From JBFWRK01 sp050248955 (GTDB lineage: Bacteria; Actinomycetota; Acidimicrobiia; Acidimicrobiales; Ilumatobacteraceae), in NCBI GenBank assembly GCA_050248955.1, contig JBFWRK010000001.1, positions 372,001 to 436,000 on the forward strand: a stretch of 64,000 nt of DNA, read 5' to 3'. Position numbers and translations under genes: made by a program. How positions within the stretch are numbered: position 1 is the first letter of the stretch; the number at the start of each line of letters is the position of its first letter. Below are positions 8,001 to 16,677 of the stretch, in pieces. Under the pieces are notes generated by a model. That model had not been told where the DNA came from, did not search any database, and saw only the letters and a list, made by a program, of their open reading frames with translations.

Positions 8001-8882
8001 GTGGTCGCCATCCGATCCCGAACCCGCCGGCAACGCCGTCACAGCACGGCAATTGCGGCCGGACGAGCGCGGCTCGAGCTCGTGCGCGACGAGATCAAGG
8101 AGCTCGGTCGTGTAGGTCAGCCCGTCATCGCGAGCGAGCGAGCAGCGGTTGTCGCGGCGTTGATGGAGAATCGCCGGAAGCTCGCGCACACGGCCGTCGA
8201 TGGCCCCGTACCGGCACTGGCGCCGATGGAGCTCGATCGGTGGGTTCTCTGGCGGCCGAACCAGCAGGAACGCATCACGGAGGTCCGAGTAGGAGCGGTG
8301 CGCGAGAGCGCGGAGGGTGATTCGCTCGGCGTTCCGTGTGTCGTGCCGCTCGTCGTCGGTCGTGCGATCGTCATCGTGAACCAGACCGATCGTCAACGCG
8401 AGACAGCACGCGCCCTGTGGCTCTCCACCGTCACCCGGATCGCCGCGCTCAGCGCGGGGCGCTCGGAGCTCGTTCTGGTGGATCCCACTGGTACGTCGGC
8501 AGACCACCGCTTGTTCACGCGTGTCGTGCGCGGTGTCGACGTGCCGACCCAGCTCGAACAGCTCGTGGCGCAGCCGCCCTCGCCAGGGGGCCGGTTCCTC
8601 GTCGTCGCCGGTGTGCCGACCGGACTGGGTCCTCGTGAGACCGCTCTCCTGCTGGCAGTGCTCCGCTCCGGCGCCGGTGGCACCACGCTCGTCATGCACC
8701 TCGATCTCGACTACTACCGGATGGCGATCGGCGAACCCGATCTCGGCGACGATCGTTACCGCTGGCTCATCGATGTCTCCACTGCCGAGGTCGACGCGGG
8801 TTCGACGTGGCCGGTGATCTGGGACAGCGCACCACCAGCGCCGCTCCAGGACCTCGTCGTCGACCGCCTCGCGGCTCGCTGA
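8001..8882 (+). CDS. Uncharacterised protein with weak FtsK-accessory-like layout
   Basis: About 293 aa. It has a basic N-terminus (RSRTRRQRRHS), then a mixed alpha/beta body. The run VPLVVGRAIVIVNQTD, later LVLVDPTG, then FLVVAGVPTGLGPRETALLLAVLRSGAGGTTLVMHLD, faintly resembles the non-motor domain of actinobacterial FtsK/SpoIIIE-like proteins. There is no Walker A motif, so ATPase activity is not supported. The start is GTG 8001 (TTG 7995 is possible); the stop of the preceding gene is at 7998, so the two are likely a unit. Its 3' end overlaps the convergent polymerase gene by 127 bases. Confidence 0.55.
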   Translation: MVAIRSRTRRQRRHSTAIAAGRARLELVRDEIKELGRVGQPVIASERAAVVAALMENRRKLAHTAVDGPVPALAPMELDRWVLWRPNQQERITEVRVGAVRESAEGDSLGVPCVVPLVVGRAIVIVNQTDRQRETARALWLSTVTRIAALSAGRSELVLVDPTGTSADHRLFTRVVRGVDVPTQLEQLVAQPPSPGGRFLVVAGVPTGLGPRETALLLAVLRSGAGGTTLVMHLDLDYYRMAIGEPDLGDDRYRWLIDVSTAEVDAGSTWPVIWDSAPPAPLQDLVVDRLAAR

Positions 8883-10150
8883 GATCGAGCCGGCTCCTCG
8901 GTCCCGTCGCCCTGACCCGTGTGATCGATGCCCACGGCGAGCCCGATCACCAACCACGGCAGTGTGCCAGTGCCCGCCACCCAGAAGATGCCGGCCATCG
9001 AATCGACCGCGTGCGCGATGGTGAGGTAGAGCGCCGCACGTCCGAGCGGATCGTGCCGACGGCGGAACTGCGCAACCATCGCGACGTTGAGCGCCACGAA
9101 GCCGATGGTGCCCACCAGGCCGGACTCGCCCAGCGACGAGATGATCAAGTTGTGGGGTTCGGAGGCGTTCAGCGTGGGGTCGCGGAAGAAGCGCACGCCG
9201 ACGCCGAAGATCGGATTCGTCTTCCAGAGCTCGAACGATCGGTCGTAGCTCTCGATCCTGGTGTTGAGGCTGTTGAATCGTGCGTTGTCCGTGCGGTCTG
9301 ACAAGTCCTGGGAGGTGCTCCAGATCATCGCCACGACGGCCGCAGTTCCGAGGATCGGAACGAACGCGCGAGATCCACCGCGGCGGAAGCTGGCGATGAA
9401 GAGCACGCCGACGAACGTGGCGGCTGAGGCCCGGCTCTGGCACGCCACCAAGCCGGCGAGCAGCAGGCCCTCGGCCGGCAGGATGACGGGTCTCGGAAGC
9501 GCGACCTGCCGCGGCGCGACGACGAGCAAGAGCAGGGCGCACGTGAGGAAGAATCCCGCGGCGTTCTTGTTCACGTTGAACGGGTAGGCGGGTTCGAAGC
9601 CGTTCGAGAGCGAGTCGGCGACCGCGGCGATCGCCAAGACGGCACAGGCGCCGATCAGCAACTGGAGCGCGATCCGGGTCTTGCCGCCGGCAGAGATCGC
9701 AGCGCCGACGACCACGGCGCCGCCCACCAGTTCCATTCGGTGGAGCAGCTCGACGACGGCGGTCACGGACGGGTGGACGATGATCGTGATCGAGAGGACG
9801 ACGAGGTACGCAGCGAGTGCCACGAGCACGTTTCGCAACGCTCGTGATCGCCATGGCACGTACGGGAGCGCGAGAGCGGTCGAGGCGATCAGGACGGCAT
9901 CGGCGTAGCTCAGGTCGATGCCACCCCCGCCGAGGCGACGTGTCGCGAGCACAGCGGGGAACGCGACCACGGCGACGCCGAGCGGACTGATCAGCGAGAG
10001 GACCGCGCCGACGAGCACGATCGTCGCTCCCAGAGCAAGCGACGGATCTCGTGCCGCGAGCAGTCCGATCGCCGCTTGGACCACGACGAACGCGATGAGG
10101 ACGCCACCGTTCAGCGACGTCCGCATGCGCCGCCGTGGGAACGCCGTCAT
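8756..10150 (-). CDS. O-antigen ligase/polymerase-like membrane protein
   Basis: About 464 aa with ten or more hydrophobic segments through residue ~415 and a long periplasm-type loop before the conserved segment SYDRSFELWKTNPIFGVGVRFFRD...EPHNLIISSLGESGLVG. This arrangement (W...P..G.G..........HN..l..l.e.G..g) is the Wzy_C/O-antigen ligase signature. It would polymerise or ligate the glycan built by the adjacent glycosyltransferases. The last ~45 residues are hydrophilic, lie antisense to the neighbouring gene and may be an added tail. The start is ATG 10150 (GTG 10156 is in frame). It is divergent from the glycosyltransferase at 10234. Confidence 0.85.
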   Translation of the reverse strand: MTAFPRRRMRTSLNGGVLIAFVVVQAAIGLLAARDPSLALGATIVLVGAVLSLISPLGVAVVAFPAVLATRRLGGGGIDLSYADAVLIASTALALPYVPWRSRALRNVLVALAAYLVVLSITIIVHPSVTAVVELLHRMELVGGAVVVGAAISAGGKTRIALQLLIGACAVLAIAAVADSLSNGFEPAYPFNVNKNAAGFFLTCALLLLVVAPRQVALPRPVILPAEGLLLAGLVACQSRASAATFVGVLFIASFRRGGSRAFVPILGTAAVVAMIWSTSQDLSDRTDNARFNSLNTRIESYDRSFELWKTNPIFGVGVRFFRDPTLNASEPHNLIISSLGESGLVGTIGFVALNVAMVAQFRRRHDPLGRAALYLTIAHAVDSMAGIFWVAGTGTLPWLVIGLAVGIDHTGQGDGTEEPARSQRAARRSTTRSWSGAGGALSQITGHVEPASTSAVETSMSQR

Positions 10151-10233
10151 CGCCACGCGGCAACCCTACTGGCGCGCAGCCGGCGCCAACCGTCGACAGC
10201 CGCTTTCGGCATTGCTGCGGTAATTTGCCCTCG

Positions 10234-11292
10234 ATGGCGGCCGGCTCGGAACTTCGAATCGTGCACGCCGTGAGGTCGGATGCGTTTGCCGGCGTGGAGC
10301 GGTCGATGCTGCTGTCGACGCGGGCGCTGGTCGAACGAGGTCACGACGTGTCCGTCGTGGGCGGAGAGCGCGAGCAGATGACCGCCGTGCTTTCGGAGCT
10401 CGGCGTCAGCTGGTCGGCGGCAGCCTCGTTCCGCGACGTCGTACGTGAGCTCCGCCGGCTCGGCCGAGCCGACATCGTGCATGCGCACATGACCGCTGCG
10501 GAGTGTGCCGCAATCGTCTCTCGGCATGTGAATGGCGGGGCCTTGGTCATGACACGCCACTTCGCGCAACGCCGGGGTCGCAGTCTCCCCGGCCGGCTCG
10601 CCGCCGTGTTGATCGATCGTGTGCGGCACACCGACCTCGCGATCTCGCAGTTCGTCGCGGATACCGTTGGCAGCACCCACGTCGTGTACCACGGCATCGA
10701 TGATCGGCCCGCGATCTCGGGTCAGAGCCGGCGCATCGCCATCATCCAACGCCTCGAGCCAGAGAAGGACACCGCGTTCGCGCTGCGAGCGTGGGAGCGT
10801 TCGGGCTTGGGTGATGAGGGGTGGGAGCTCGTGGTCGCCGGCGACGGTTCGGAGCGGGCACAGCTCGAAGCGCTCGCGAAGGGGGGCGGCAGCGCGCCGT
10901 CCGTGCGCTTTCTCGGCCGCGTCGATGATGTCGATGCGCTGCGGGCCACGGCTGTCCTCCAGCTCGCTCCGCCTCGTAACGAGCACTTCGGCCTGTCGGT
11001 GCTCGAGGCGATGGCGGTCGGCCTGCCTGTGCTCGCCGCGGACAGTGGGGCGCACCGCGAGCTGATCGGCTCCGATCATCCGGAGTTGTTCTTCGGGCCG
11101 GGCGATGCAGGTGACGCAGCACGACGCATGCGCGAGCTCGTGTCGAACGAGCACCTGCGTGCCCAACTGGGCAGCGAGCTCCGGCATCGCCAACAAGAGC
11201 GGTTCTCACTCGCGGCGCATGGCCGGGCGCTCGAAGACGCGTACCGGCTGGCGATTGCGCAGCAGGCGCGCCACGGCGGACGGCGTCGTTGA
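10234..11292 (+). CDS. Glycosyltransferase family 4 (GT-B)
   Basis: A 352-aa GT-B enzyme. It has an N-terminal acceptor domain (FAGVERSMLLSTRALVERGHDV). The C-terminal nucleotide-sugar domain shows RIAIIQRLEPEKDTAFALRAW, then VAGDGSERAQLEALA, VRFLGRVDDV, and the donor-site EX7E-like stretch NEHFGLSVLEAMAVGLPVLA. The start is ATG 10234 (MAAGSELRIVHAVRSDAFAG), where the GT-B fold begins. It opens a five-gene run of overlapping glycosyltransferase genes on the plus strand. The sugar and linkage cannot be told from sequence. Confidence 0.88.
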   Translation: MAAGSELRIVHAVRSDAFAGVERSMLLSTRALVERGHDVSVVGGEREQMTAVLSELGVSWSAAASFRDVVRELRRLGRADIVHAHMTAAECAAIVSRHVNGGALVMTRHFAQRRGRSLPGRLAAVLIDRVRHTDLAISQFVADTVGSTHVVYHGIDDRPAISGQSRRIAIIQRLEPEKDTAFALRAWERSGLGDEGWELVVAGDGSERAQLEALAKGGGSAPSVRFLGRVDDVDALRATAVLQLAPPRNEHFGLSVLEAMAVGLPVLAADSGAHRELIGSDHPELFFGPGDAGDAARRMRELVSNEHLRAQLGSELRHRQQERFSLAAHGRALEDAYRLAIAQQARHGGRRR

Positions 11293-12425
11293 GACGCCGA
11301 CCGATCCTCGTCTTCCCGCACGCCCACCATCGGGGCGGTGTCGAGCAGATCACGTGGCAAGCACTTCGTCACTTGGCATCGCGAGGGCCAGTCGTGTTCG
11401 TCGGCCACACGATCGACCCCGCGATCCCGGGCGTTGAACATGTCGCGGTCCGTCGACGTGGCGGGCGCGCGACTGCGCCGCTGTGGTTCCGGCACACGGC
11501 GAGACGCGCCATCTCGTCGACGTTTCAGGACAATGACGTCGTGGTGTCGTTCGGCGCGAACTGCCCACCCGGCGACGTGTGCGTGGTCAACAGCGTCCAT
11601 CGATCCTGGCTGCGCTTCGGACGACCGGTGACGGTGCACGGTGTGCGCGTGCCAAACGCGTTGCGCTACCTCCTCGTTCGCCACGTCGTGCTGCTCGGCC
11701 TGGAGCGGTCCTACTTCCGGACAGCGCGACGCCGACGTGTCGCGGCTGTGTCCGAGGCGGTCGCACTCGACCTGCGGGAGCTCTACGACGTGCCGCTCGA
11801 TCGGACGGAAGTGATCCCCAATGGCTTCTCGGGGTCGCAGTGCTCCCCGTCTCGCCGTCTGGCCGACAGGCGGCAGCAGCGAGCGGCGTGGGGCGTCGCC
11901 GAGGGCACGATCGTGCTGCTGTTCGTCGCCAACGAGCTGCACCGCAAGGGTTTCGACTGCCTGTTGGAGGCCGTGGCCAGGACGGGTGACCCCGCGTTCG
12001 AGATCCACGTCGTCGGGCGGGCTCCGATCGATCCGTACGACGCCCGCATCTCGCAGCTCGGTCTCGAGCAGCGCGTGCATCATCACGGCTCGCTCGACAT
12101 CGGGCTCGCCCATGCCGCGGCTGATGCACTCGTGCTGCCGACGCAGTACGAGGCGTTCGCGCTCACGATCGTGGAGGCGCTCGCGTCAGGTCTCCCGGTG
12201 GTCACCACGACCGTGCCCGGTGCCGGAGACCTGATCACTGCCGGGGTGAACGGCCTGTTGCAGCGCGACCCTGGTGACGCTGATGAGCTCGCCGCGCTGC
12301 TGCATCAGCTCTCGGATCCTGCGCTGAGGGAGCGTCTTGGCGCCGCCGGTCCCGAGAGCGTCGCCCACCTCGAGTGGGATCGGCTGATGTCGCGGCTCGA
12401 CGAGCTCGTGCAGGCCCGTCCGTGA
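11289..12425 (+). CDS. Glycosyltransferase family 4 (GT-B)
   Basis: A 378-aa retaining GT-B glycosyltransferase. Recognisable parts are HHRGGVEQITWQALRHL at the N-terminus, VIPNGFSGSQCSP at the interdomain region, LLFVANELHRKGFDCLLEAV, and the donor motif TQYEAFALTIVEALASGLPVVTT. TTG 11289 overlaps the stop of the upstream gene (TTGA), indicating translational coupling. It is the second member of the glycosyltransferase operon. Confidence 0.88.
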   Translation: MRRRPILVFPHAHHRGGVEQITWQALRHLASRGPVVFVGHTIDPAIPGVEHVAVRRRGGRATAPLWFRHTARRAISSTFQDNDVVVSFGANCPPGDVCVVNSVHRSWLRFGRPVTVHGVRVPNALRYLLVRHVVLLGLERSYFRTARRRRVAAVSEAVALDLRELYDVPLDRTEVIPNGFSGSQCSPSRRLADRRQQRAAWGVAEGTIVLLFVANELHRKGFDCLLEAVARTGDPAFEIHVVGRAPIDPYDARISQLGLEQRVHHHGSLDIGLAHAAADALVLPTQYEAFALTIVEALASGLPVVTTTVPGAGDLITAGVNGLLQRDPGDADELAALLHQLSDPALRERLGAAGPESVAHLEWDRLMSRLDELVQARP

Positions 12426-13528
12426 GGGTCGTGCGCGTGTATCACTCGGCGGTCGTCTCGGCGTGGCGGGAACGTGATCGCCGGCTCCAGGCCCTCGGCC
12501 ACGACCTCACCCTTGTCAGCCCGCTGCGGTGGAACGAGGGTGGCTCTCCCGTTCGGTTGAACGTCGGCGACGACGCGTTCGTCGTTGCGGCCCGGACGAT
12601 CGGGCGTCACCCGTACGTCTTTCTGTACGACCCGCGCCCGATCTGGCGCGTGCTGCGAGCCAGCGAGGTTGACATCCTCGACGTCCACGAGGAGCCAGCC
12701 AGCCTCGCAGCGGCCGAGCTCCTGCTGTTGCGCCGGCTCGCAGCGGGTCGCTCGAAGTTGCTGTTCTACGGCGCGCAGAACATCGAGAAGCGCTTCCCGA
12801 TCCCGTTCCGATGGATCGAGCGTCGAGCGTTGCGAAGCGCAGCCGGCACGTACTGCTGCAACGAGGCGGCGGCCGACATCTTCCAGCGGAAGGGCTTCGC
12901 TGGTGAGGTCAGCGTGATCGGGTTAGGGGTCGATGTCGAACGGTTCTCGCCGCGTCCCGACGGCCGACGCGAGCACACGGCCGACCCCGGGTTCCGCGTC
13001 GGCTACGTCGGTCGGCTCGAGCAGCGCAAGGGCATTCACGTGGTGGTCCGGGCGCTCTCGTCGTTGCCGGAGCACGTCGAGCTGCACCTGCACGGCTCGG
13101 GCCCGTACGAGGCGGAGCTCCGGGACATCGTCGACCAACTCGGACTCGGCGCGAGGGTGAGGTTCTTCGGCTTCTGCGAGCACGGCGCGCTCCCTGATGC
13201 GTACCGGGATCTCGATGCCGTCGTGGTGCCCTCGCAGACGACACCACGGTGGATCGAGCAGTTCGGCAGGGTTGCCGTCGAAGCGATGGCATCCGGCGTG
13301 CCGGTCGTCGTCTCCGACAGCGGCTCGCTGCCGGAGGTCGTCGGCGACGCCGGGATCGTCGTCCCTGAGCACGACGTTGCTGCCTGGGCAGCCGCGATCG
13401 GATCGATCGTCGCGCAGCCGCTGGTCGCGTCGAAGCTGCGTGCGGCCGGTGTGGCCAGGGCACGCCGTTACTCGTGGGACGCCGTTGCCAGCGCGCAGGC
13501 CGAGCTCTACGCGGCGGTGTCGACGTGA
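12422..13528 (+). CDS. Glycosyltransferase family 4 (GT-B)
   Basis: A 368-aa GT-B enzyme beginning at GTG 12422, which overlaps the previous stop as GTGA. It has FRVGYVGRLEQRKGIHVVVRAL, LHLHGSGPYEAELRDIVDQL, VRFFGFCEHG, and the donor motif EQFGRVAVEAMASGVPVVVSDSG. WRERDRRLQALGHDLTLVSP forms the acceptor domain start. It is third in a tightly coupled glycosyltransferase run and acts on the cytoplasmic face during repeat-unit assembly. Confidence 0.88.
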   Translation: MRVVRVYHSAVVSAWRERDRRLQALGHDLTLVSPLRWNEGGSPVRLNVGDDAFVVAARTIGRHPYVFLYDPRPIWRVLRASEVDILDVHEEPASLAAAELLLLRRLAAGRSKLLFYGAQNIEKRFPIPFRWIERRALRSAAGTYCCNEAAADIFQRKGFAGEVSVIGLGVDVERFSPRPDGRREHTADPGFRVGYVGRLEQRKGIHVVVRALSSLPEHVELHLHGSGPYEAELRDIVDQLGLGARVRFFGFCEHGALPDAYRDLDAVVVPSQTTPRWIEQFGRVAVEAMASGVPVVVSDSGSLPEVVGDAGIVVPEHDVAAWAAAIGSIVAQPLVASKLRAAGVARARRYSWDAVASAQAELYAAVST

Positions 13529-16500
13529 AGGTCGACGTCGTGATCGTCGGCTACCGGTCGGCGGACAGCATCCGCGCCTGCATCCGATCCGTTCCTCGGA
13601 GCGACGACGTCGACATCATCGTGATCGACAACGCCTCAGGCGACGGCTCCGCCGGCATCGCACGTTCGGCGGGTTGCCGTGTCGTCGAGAACGACGACAA
13701 CCGCGGCTTCGCCGCGGCCGCCAACCAGGGTGCGCGCCTCGGAAGCGGTGAAGCGATCCTCTTCCTCAATCCGGATGCGCGCTTGCGGGAGGGTGCACTC
13801 GACGCGCTGACGCTCCGATTGGCCGATCCCGAAGTTGCGATCGTGGGCGCTCGTCTGGTCAACCCTGACGGCACAGCCCAACGCTCCCGGTGGCCGTACC
13901 CGACAGCAAGAGGCATGTGGGCAGAAGCGTTCGGCCTCCACCGGTTCGGCGCCAGTCCGGACCGTGGCGGCTTCGTCGTCGGAGCCTGCTTGCTGGTCCG
14001 ACGCGCCTCGTTCGACGCCGTCGGCGGCTTCGACGAGCGCTACTGGCTGTACGGCGAGGAAGCCGACCTGTGCCGTCGCGTGGAAGATGCCGGCGGGCAG
14101 GTGGTCCTGGCCGAAGATGCAGTCGTCGAGCACGAGGGAGGCGCCTCCGGACGCGAAACGAGCCAGCTCGTCGCGGAGCACTTCACTCGCGGATCTGATC
14201 GGTTCGTGTTCGACCATGGCGGCCGGCTCTCCCTGCTGTCCTATCGCCTGGCCGGGCTCACCGCAGCCGCGCTTCGCTACCCGTTGCTCCGCGCCCGCGC
14301 CGGGGGTGCGGGACGCGCTGCGGTGCGGTCGGCGCAGATCCGCCGTACCGCCAGATCGCTGATCCGCTACCCCCTCTCCGTGCCGTCCCTGAAGCCTTCG
14401 TCCCGCACCCCACAGCTCATCCTGCTCTCGCTCGAACCATGGGACGAGGTGTGGCGACGGAATCAGTTTCTCGTTCGCGAGTTGTTGCGACTGCAGCCCG
14501 AGGTCCGCGTCCTGTGGGTGGAACCCGCGTTCGACCCCCTGCACGAGCTGGTGCGGACGCGGCGAGTGCCGGCCCTCGGACGTCGATCGGTGCGCCGGCT
14601 GCCCGGCCAACCCCGCGTGCTCGTGTTCAGACCCCACAAGCTGCTGCCGCGGTCCGTGTGGCCGTGGGTCGACCAGTCACTGTCCGAACAAGTCCGCCGG
14701 CTCGCACACAGGATCGGCTTCGAAGATCCCGTGCTGTGGGTCAACGACAACGCCTACCTGCCACTCGTGCGTACATCGACCTGGCGGACGGTGTACGACA
14801 TCACGGACGACTGGCTGGACGCGTCGATGCCGTCGAGGCAGCGCCGACGGCTCGAGGCGCGTGAGCGCGACCTGATCGCCGCAGCGGATGAGGTCGTGGT
14901 CTGCTCCCCGGAGCTCGAACAGCGTCGTTCGACGACCCGAGCCGTGCATCTGGTGCCGAACGCCGTCGACGCCGACCACATGAGGGCTCCCCAGGATCGA
15001 CCCGCCGATCTACCCGCCGGCCGTACTGCTGTCTACGTCGGGTCGTTGCACGAGGACCGAGTCGACGTCGAGCTCGTCACGCAGATCGCCGTCGAGCTCC
15101 CCGAGCTCAACGTCGTCCTGGTGGGGCCGAACTCGTTCTCCAGAGCGTCGAGCACCACCCTCAGGTCGCTGCCGAACGTGCACCTCCTGGGCGTCCGTCC
15201 ATATGAGGGGGTGCCGGCATACATGCAGCACGCGGACGTGTTGATCGTGCCGCATCGCGTCTCGCCGTTCACCGAGAGCCTCGATCCGATCAAGGCCTAC
15301 GAGTGCCTCGCTGCTGGACGGCCGACGCTCGCCACTCCCGTGGCCGGCTTCCGTGACCTCGAAGGCGCGATCATCTCCGATCGCTCCGAGTTCGTCGCTC
15401 GGCTTCGAGCGCTGCTCGACGAGCCCGATCAACCGAGAGAGGCGATCGAGGTGCCGTCGTGGAGGCAGCGAGCACTGCAGTTCGCGTCGGTCCTCGACGG
15501 CAGCGAGGCGGCGATCGCTCCGACCCGACGGTTCAAGATCGCGTTCATCGGCCATACGGCGGTCGCATCGGGCGGAGAGCTCGCCCTGGCGCGGTTGCTG
15601 CCGGGATTGCGGCACGTCGATGCGCACGTCGTGCTCGGCGAGGAGGGACCGATCGTCGAGCGGCTGCGCGCCGCCGGTGCGACCGTCGAGATCCTGCCGA
15701 TCGACGAGCGGGCTCGATCGGTGAAGCGCGGGTCCGTCGTACCGGGCAGGTTGCCGTTGACCGCGATCACGTCAGCTGTCCGGTACACGAGCACGTTGTC
15801 GCGCCGGCTGCGCGAGCTCGAGCCCGATGTCGTGCACACGAACACGTTGAAGGCGGCCATCTACGGTGGGATCGCGGCGCGACTCGCCAACCGGCCAGTC
15901 GTCTGGCACATCCGCGACCGGATTGCGCCGGACTACCTGCCGTGGTTCGCGGTCATGGCCGTCCGCGGCCTCGCGCACGTCGTGCCGGACGCGATCGTCA
16001 CCAACTCCACCGCGACCCAGAAGACGCTCGGCGCGACCAGGCGCGTGATCGCTGTGATGCCGAGCCCTGTGGTCAACGACCCCGTCGAGCCCGTGACCAT
16101 CGTGGACACGCGGAGCGATGAGCTCGTCGTCGGGATGATCGGTCGATTGGCGCCGTGGAAAGGGCAGGACGTGTTCCTGCGCGCGTTCGCGGCTGCTTTC
16201 CCAAGCGGACCGGAGCGCGCGGTCGTCGTCGGCGGTGCGCTCTTCGGCGAGGACGAGTACGAGGCATCGCTGAGGGCCCTGATCGACGAGCTCGGCCTGC
16301 AGGGCCGCGTCGAGCTGACCGGTCATGTCGACGATGTTTCGGCGCAGCTCGCCAGCATGGAGATCGTCGTCCACGCATCGGTCATCCCCGAACCCTTCGG
16401 GCAAGTGGTGGTGGAGGCGATGGCAGCGCAGAAGGGGGTCATCGCGTCGGCAGCCGGTGGACCGGCCGAGATCGTTCATCACGAGATCGACGGACTGCTC

Positions 16501-16677
16501 GTTCCGCCGGGCGATGTCACGGCACTTGCGGATGCGCTGCGACGGCTGGCTGGCGACCCGGCGCTGCGGACACGGTTGGCGGCTGCGGGGCGCGATACCG
16601 CAGGGCACTACAGCGCGGAGCGGATCGGGCAGGAGGTCGAGCGCGTCTACCGACGGCTGGCCAAGGGACCCCGATGA
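13525..16677 (+). CDS. Three-module glycosyltransferase (GT2 + GT-B + GT4), 1050 aa
   Basis: One uninterrupted reading frame holds three glycosyltransferase modules. Residues 1-250 are a GT2 rhamnosyltransferase-like domain (VDVVIVGYRSADS, IVIDNASGDGS, NRGFAAAANQGA, FLNPDARL, GGFDERYWLYGEEADLC). Residues ~292-655 are a GT-B domain (ILLSLEPWDEVWRRNQFLVREL, DITDDWLDASM, AVYVGSLHEDRVD, ESLDPIKAYECLAAGRPTLAT). Residues ~668-1050 are a GT4 domain (FIGHTAVASGGELALARLL, VGMIGRLAPWKGQDVFLRAF, EPFGQVVVEAMAAQKGVIAS). GTG 13525 overlaps the upstream stop. The protein probably adds consecutive sugars to one growing chain. No frameshift or internal stop breaks it. Confidence 0.9.
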   Translation: MKVDVVIVGYRSADSIRACIRSVPRSDDVDIIVIDNASGDGSAGIARSAGCRVVENDDNRGFAAAANQGARLGSGEAILFLNPDARLREGALDALTLRLADPEVAIVGARLVNPDGTAQRSRWPYPTARGMWAEAFGLHRFGASPDRGGFVVGACLLVRRASFDAVGGFDERYWLYGEEADLCRRVEDAGGQVVLAEDAVVEHEGGASGRETSQLVAEHFTRGSDRFVFDHGGRLSLLSYRLAGLTAAALRYPLLRARAGGAGRAAVRSAQIRRTARSLIRYPLSVPSLKPSSRTPQLILLSLEPWDEVWRRNQFLVRELLRLQPEVRVLWVEPAFDPLHELVRTRRVPALGRRSVRRLPGQPRVLVFRPHKLLPRSVWPWVDQSLSEQVRRLAHRIGFEDPVLWVNDNAYLPLVRTSTWRTVYDITDDWLDASMPSRQRRRLEARERDLIAAADEVVVCSPELEQRRSTTRAVHLVPNAVDADHMRAPQDRPADLPAGRTAVYVGSLHEDRVDVELVTQIAVELPELNVVLVGPNSFSRASSTTLRSLPNVHLLGVRPYEGVPAYMQHADVLIVPHRVSPFTESLDPIKAYECLAAGRPTLATPVAGFRDLEGAIISDRSEFVARLRALLDEPDQPREAIEVPSWRQRALQFASVLDGSEAAIAPTRRFKIAFIGHTAVASGGELALARLLPGLRHVDAHVVLGEEGPIVERLRAAGATVEILPIDERARSVKRGSVVPGRLPLTAITSAVRYTSTLSRRLRELEPDVVHTNTLKAAIYGGIAARLANRPVVWHIRDRIAPDYLPWFAVMAVRGLAHVVPDAIVTNSTATQKTLGATRRVIAVMPSPVVNDPVEPVTIVDTRSDELVVGMIGRLAPWKGQDVFLRAFAAAFPSGPERAVVVGGALFGEDEYEASLRALIDELGLQGRVELTGHVDDVSAQLASMEIVVHASVIPEPFGQVVVEAMAAQKGVIASAAGGPAEIVHHEIDGLLVPPGDVTALADALRRLAGDPALRTRLAAAGRDTAGHYSAERIGQEVERVYRRLAKGPR

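Noticed and set aside
7281..10163. A 960-codon open frame on the minus strand across the sirtuin end, the proline-rich protein and the polymerase gene.
   Set aside because: It is Arg-rich with no domain and overlaps several genes that have clear family features; long chance frames are common at this GC.
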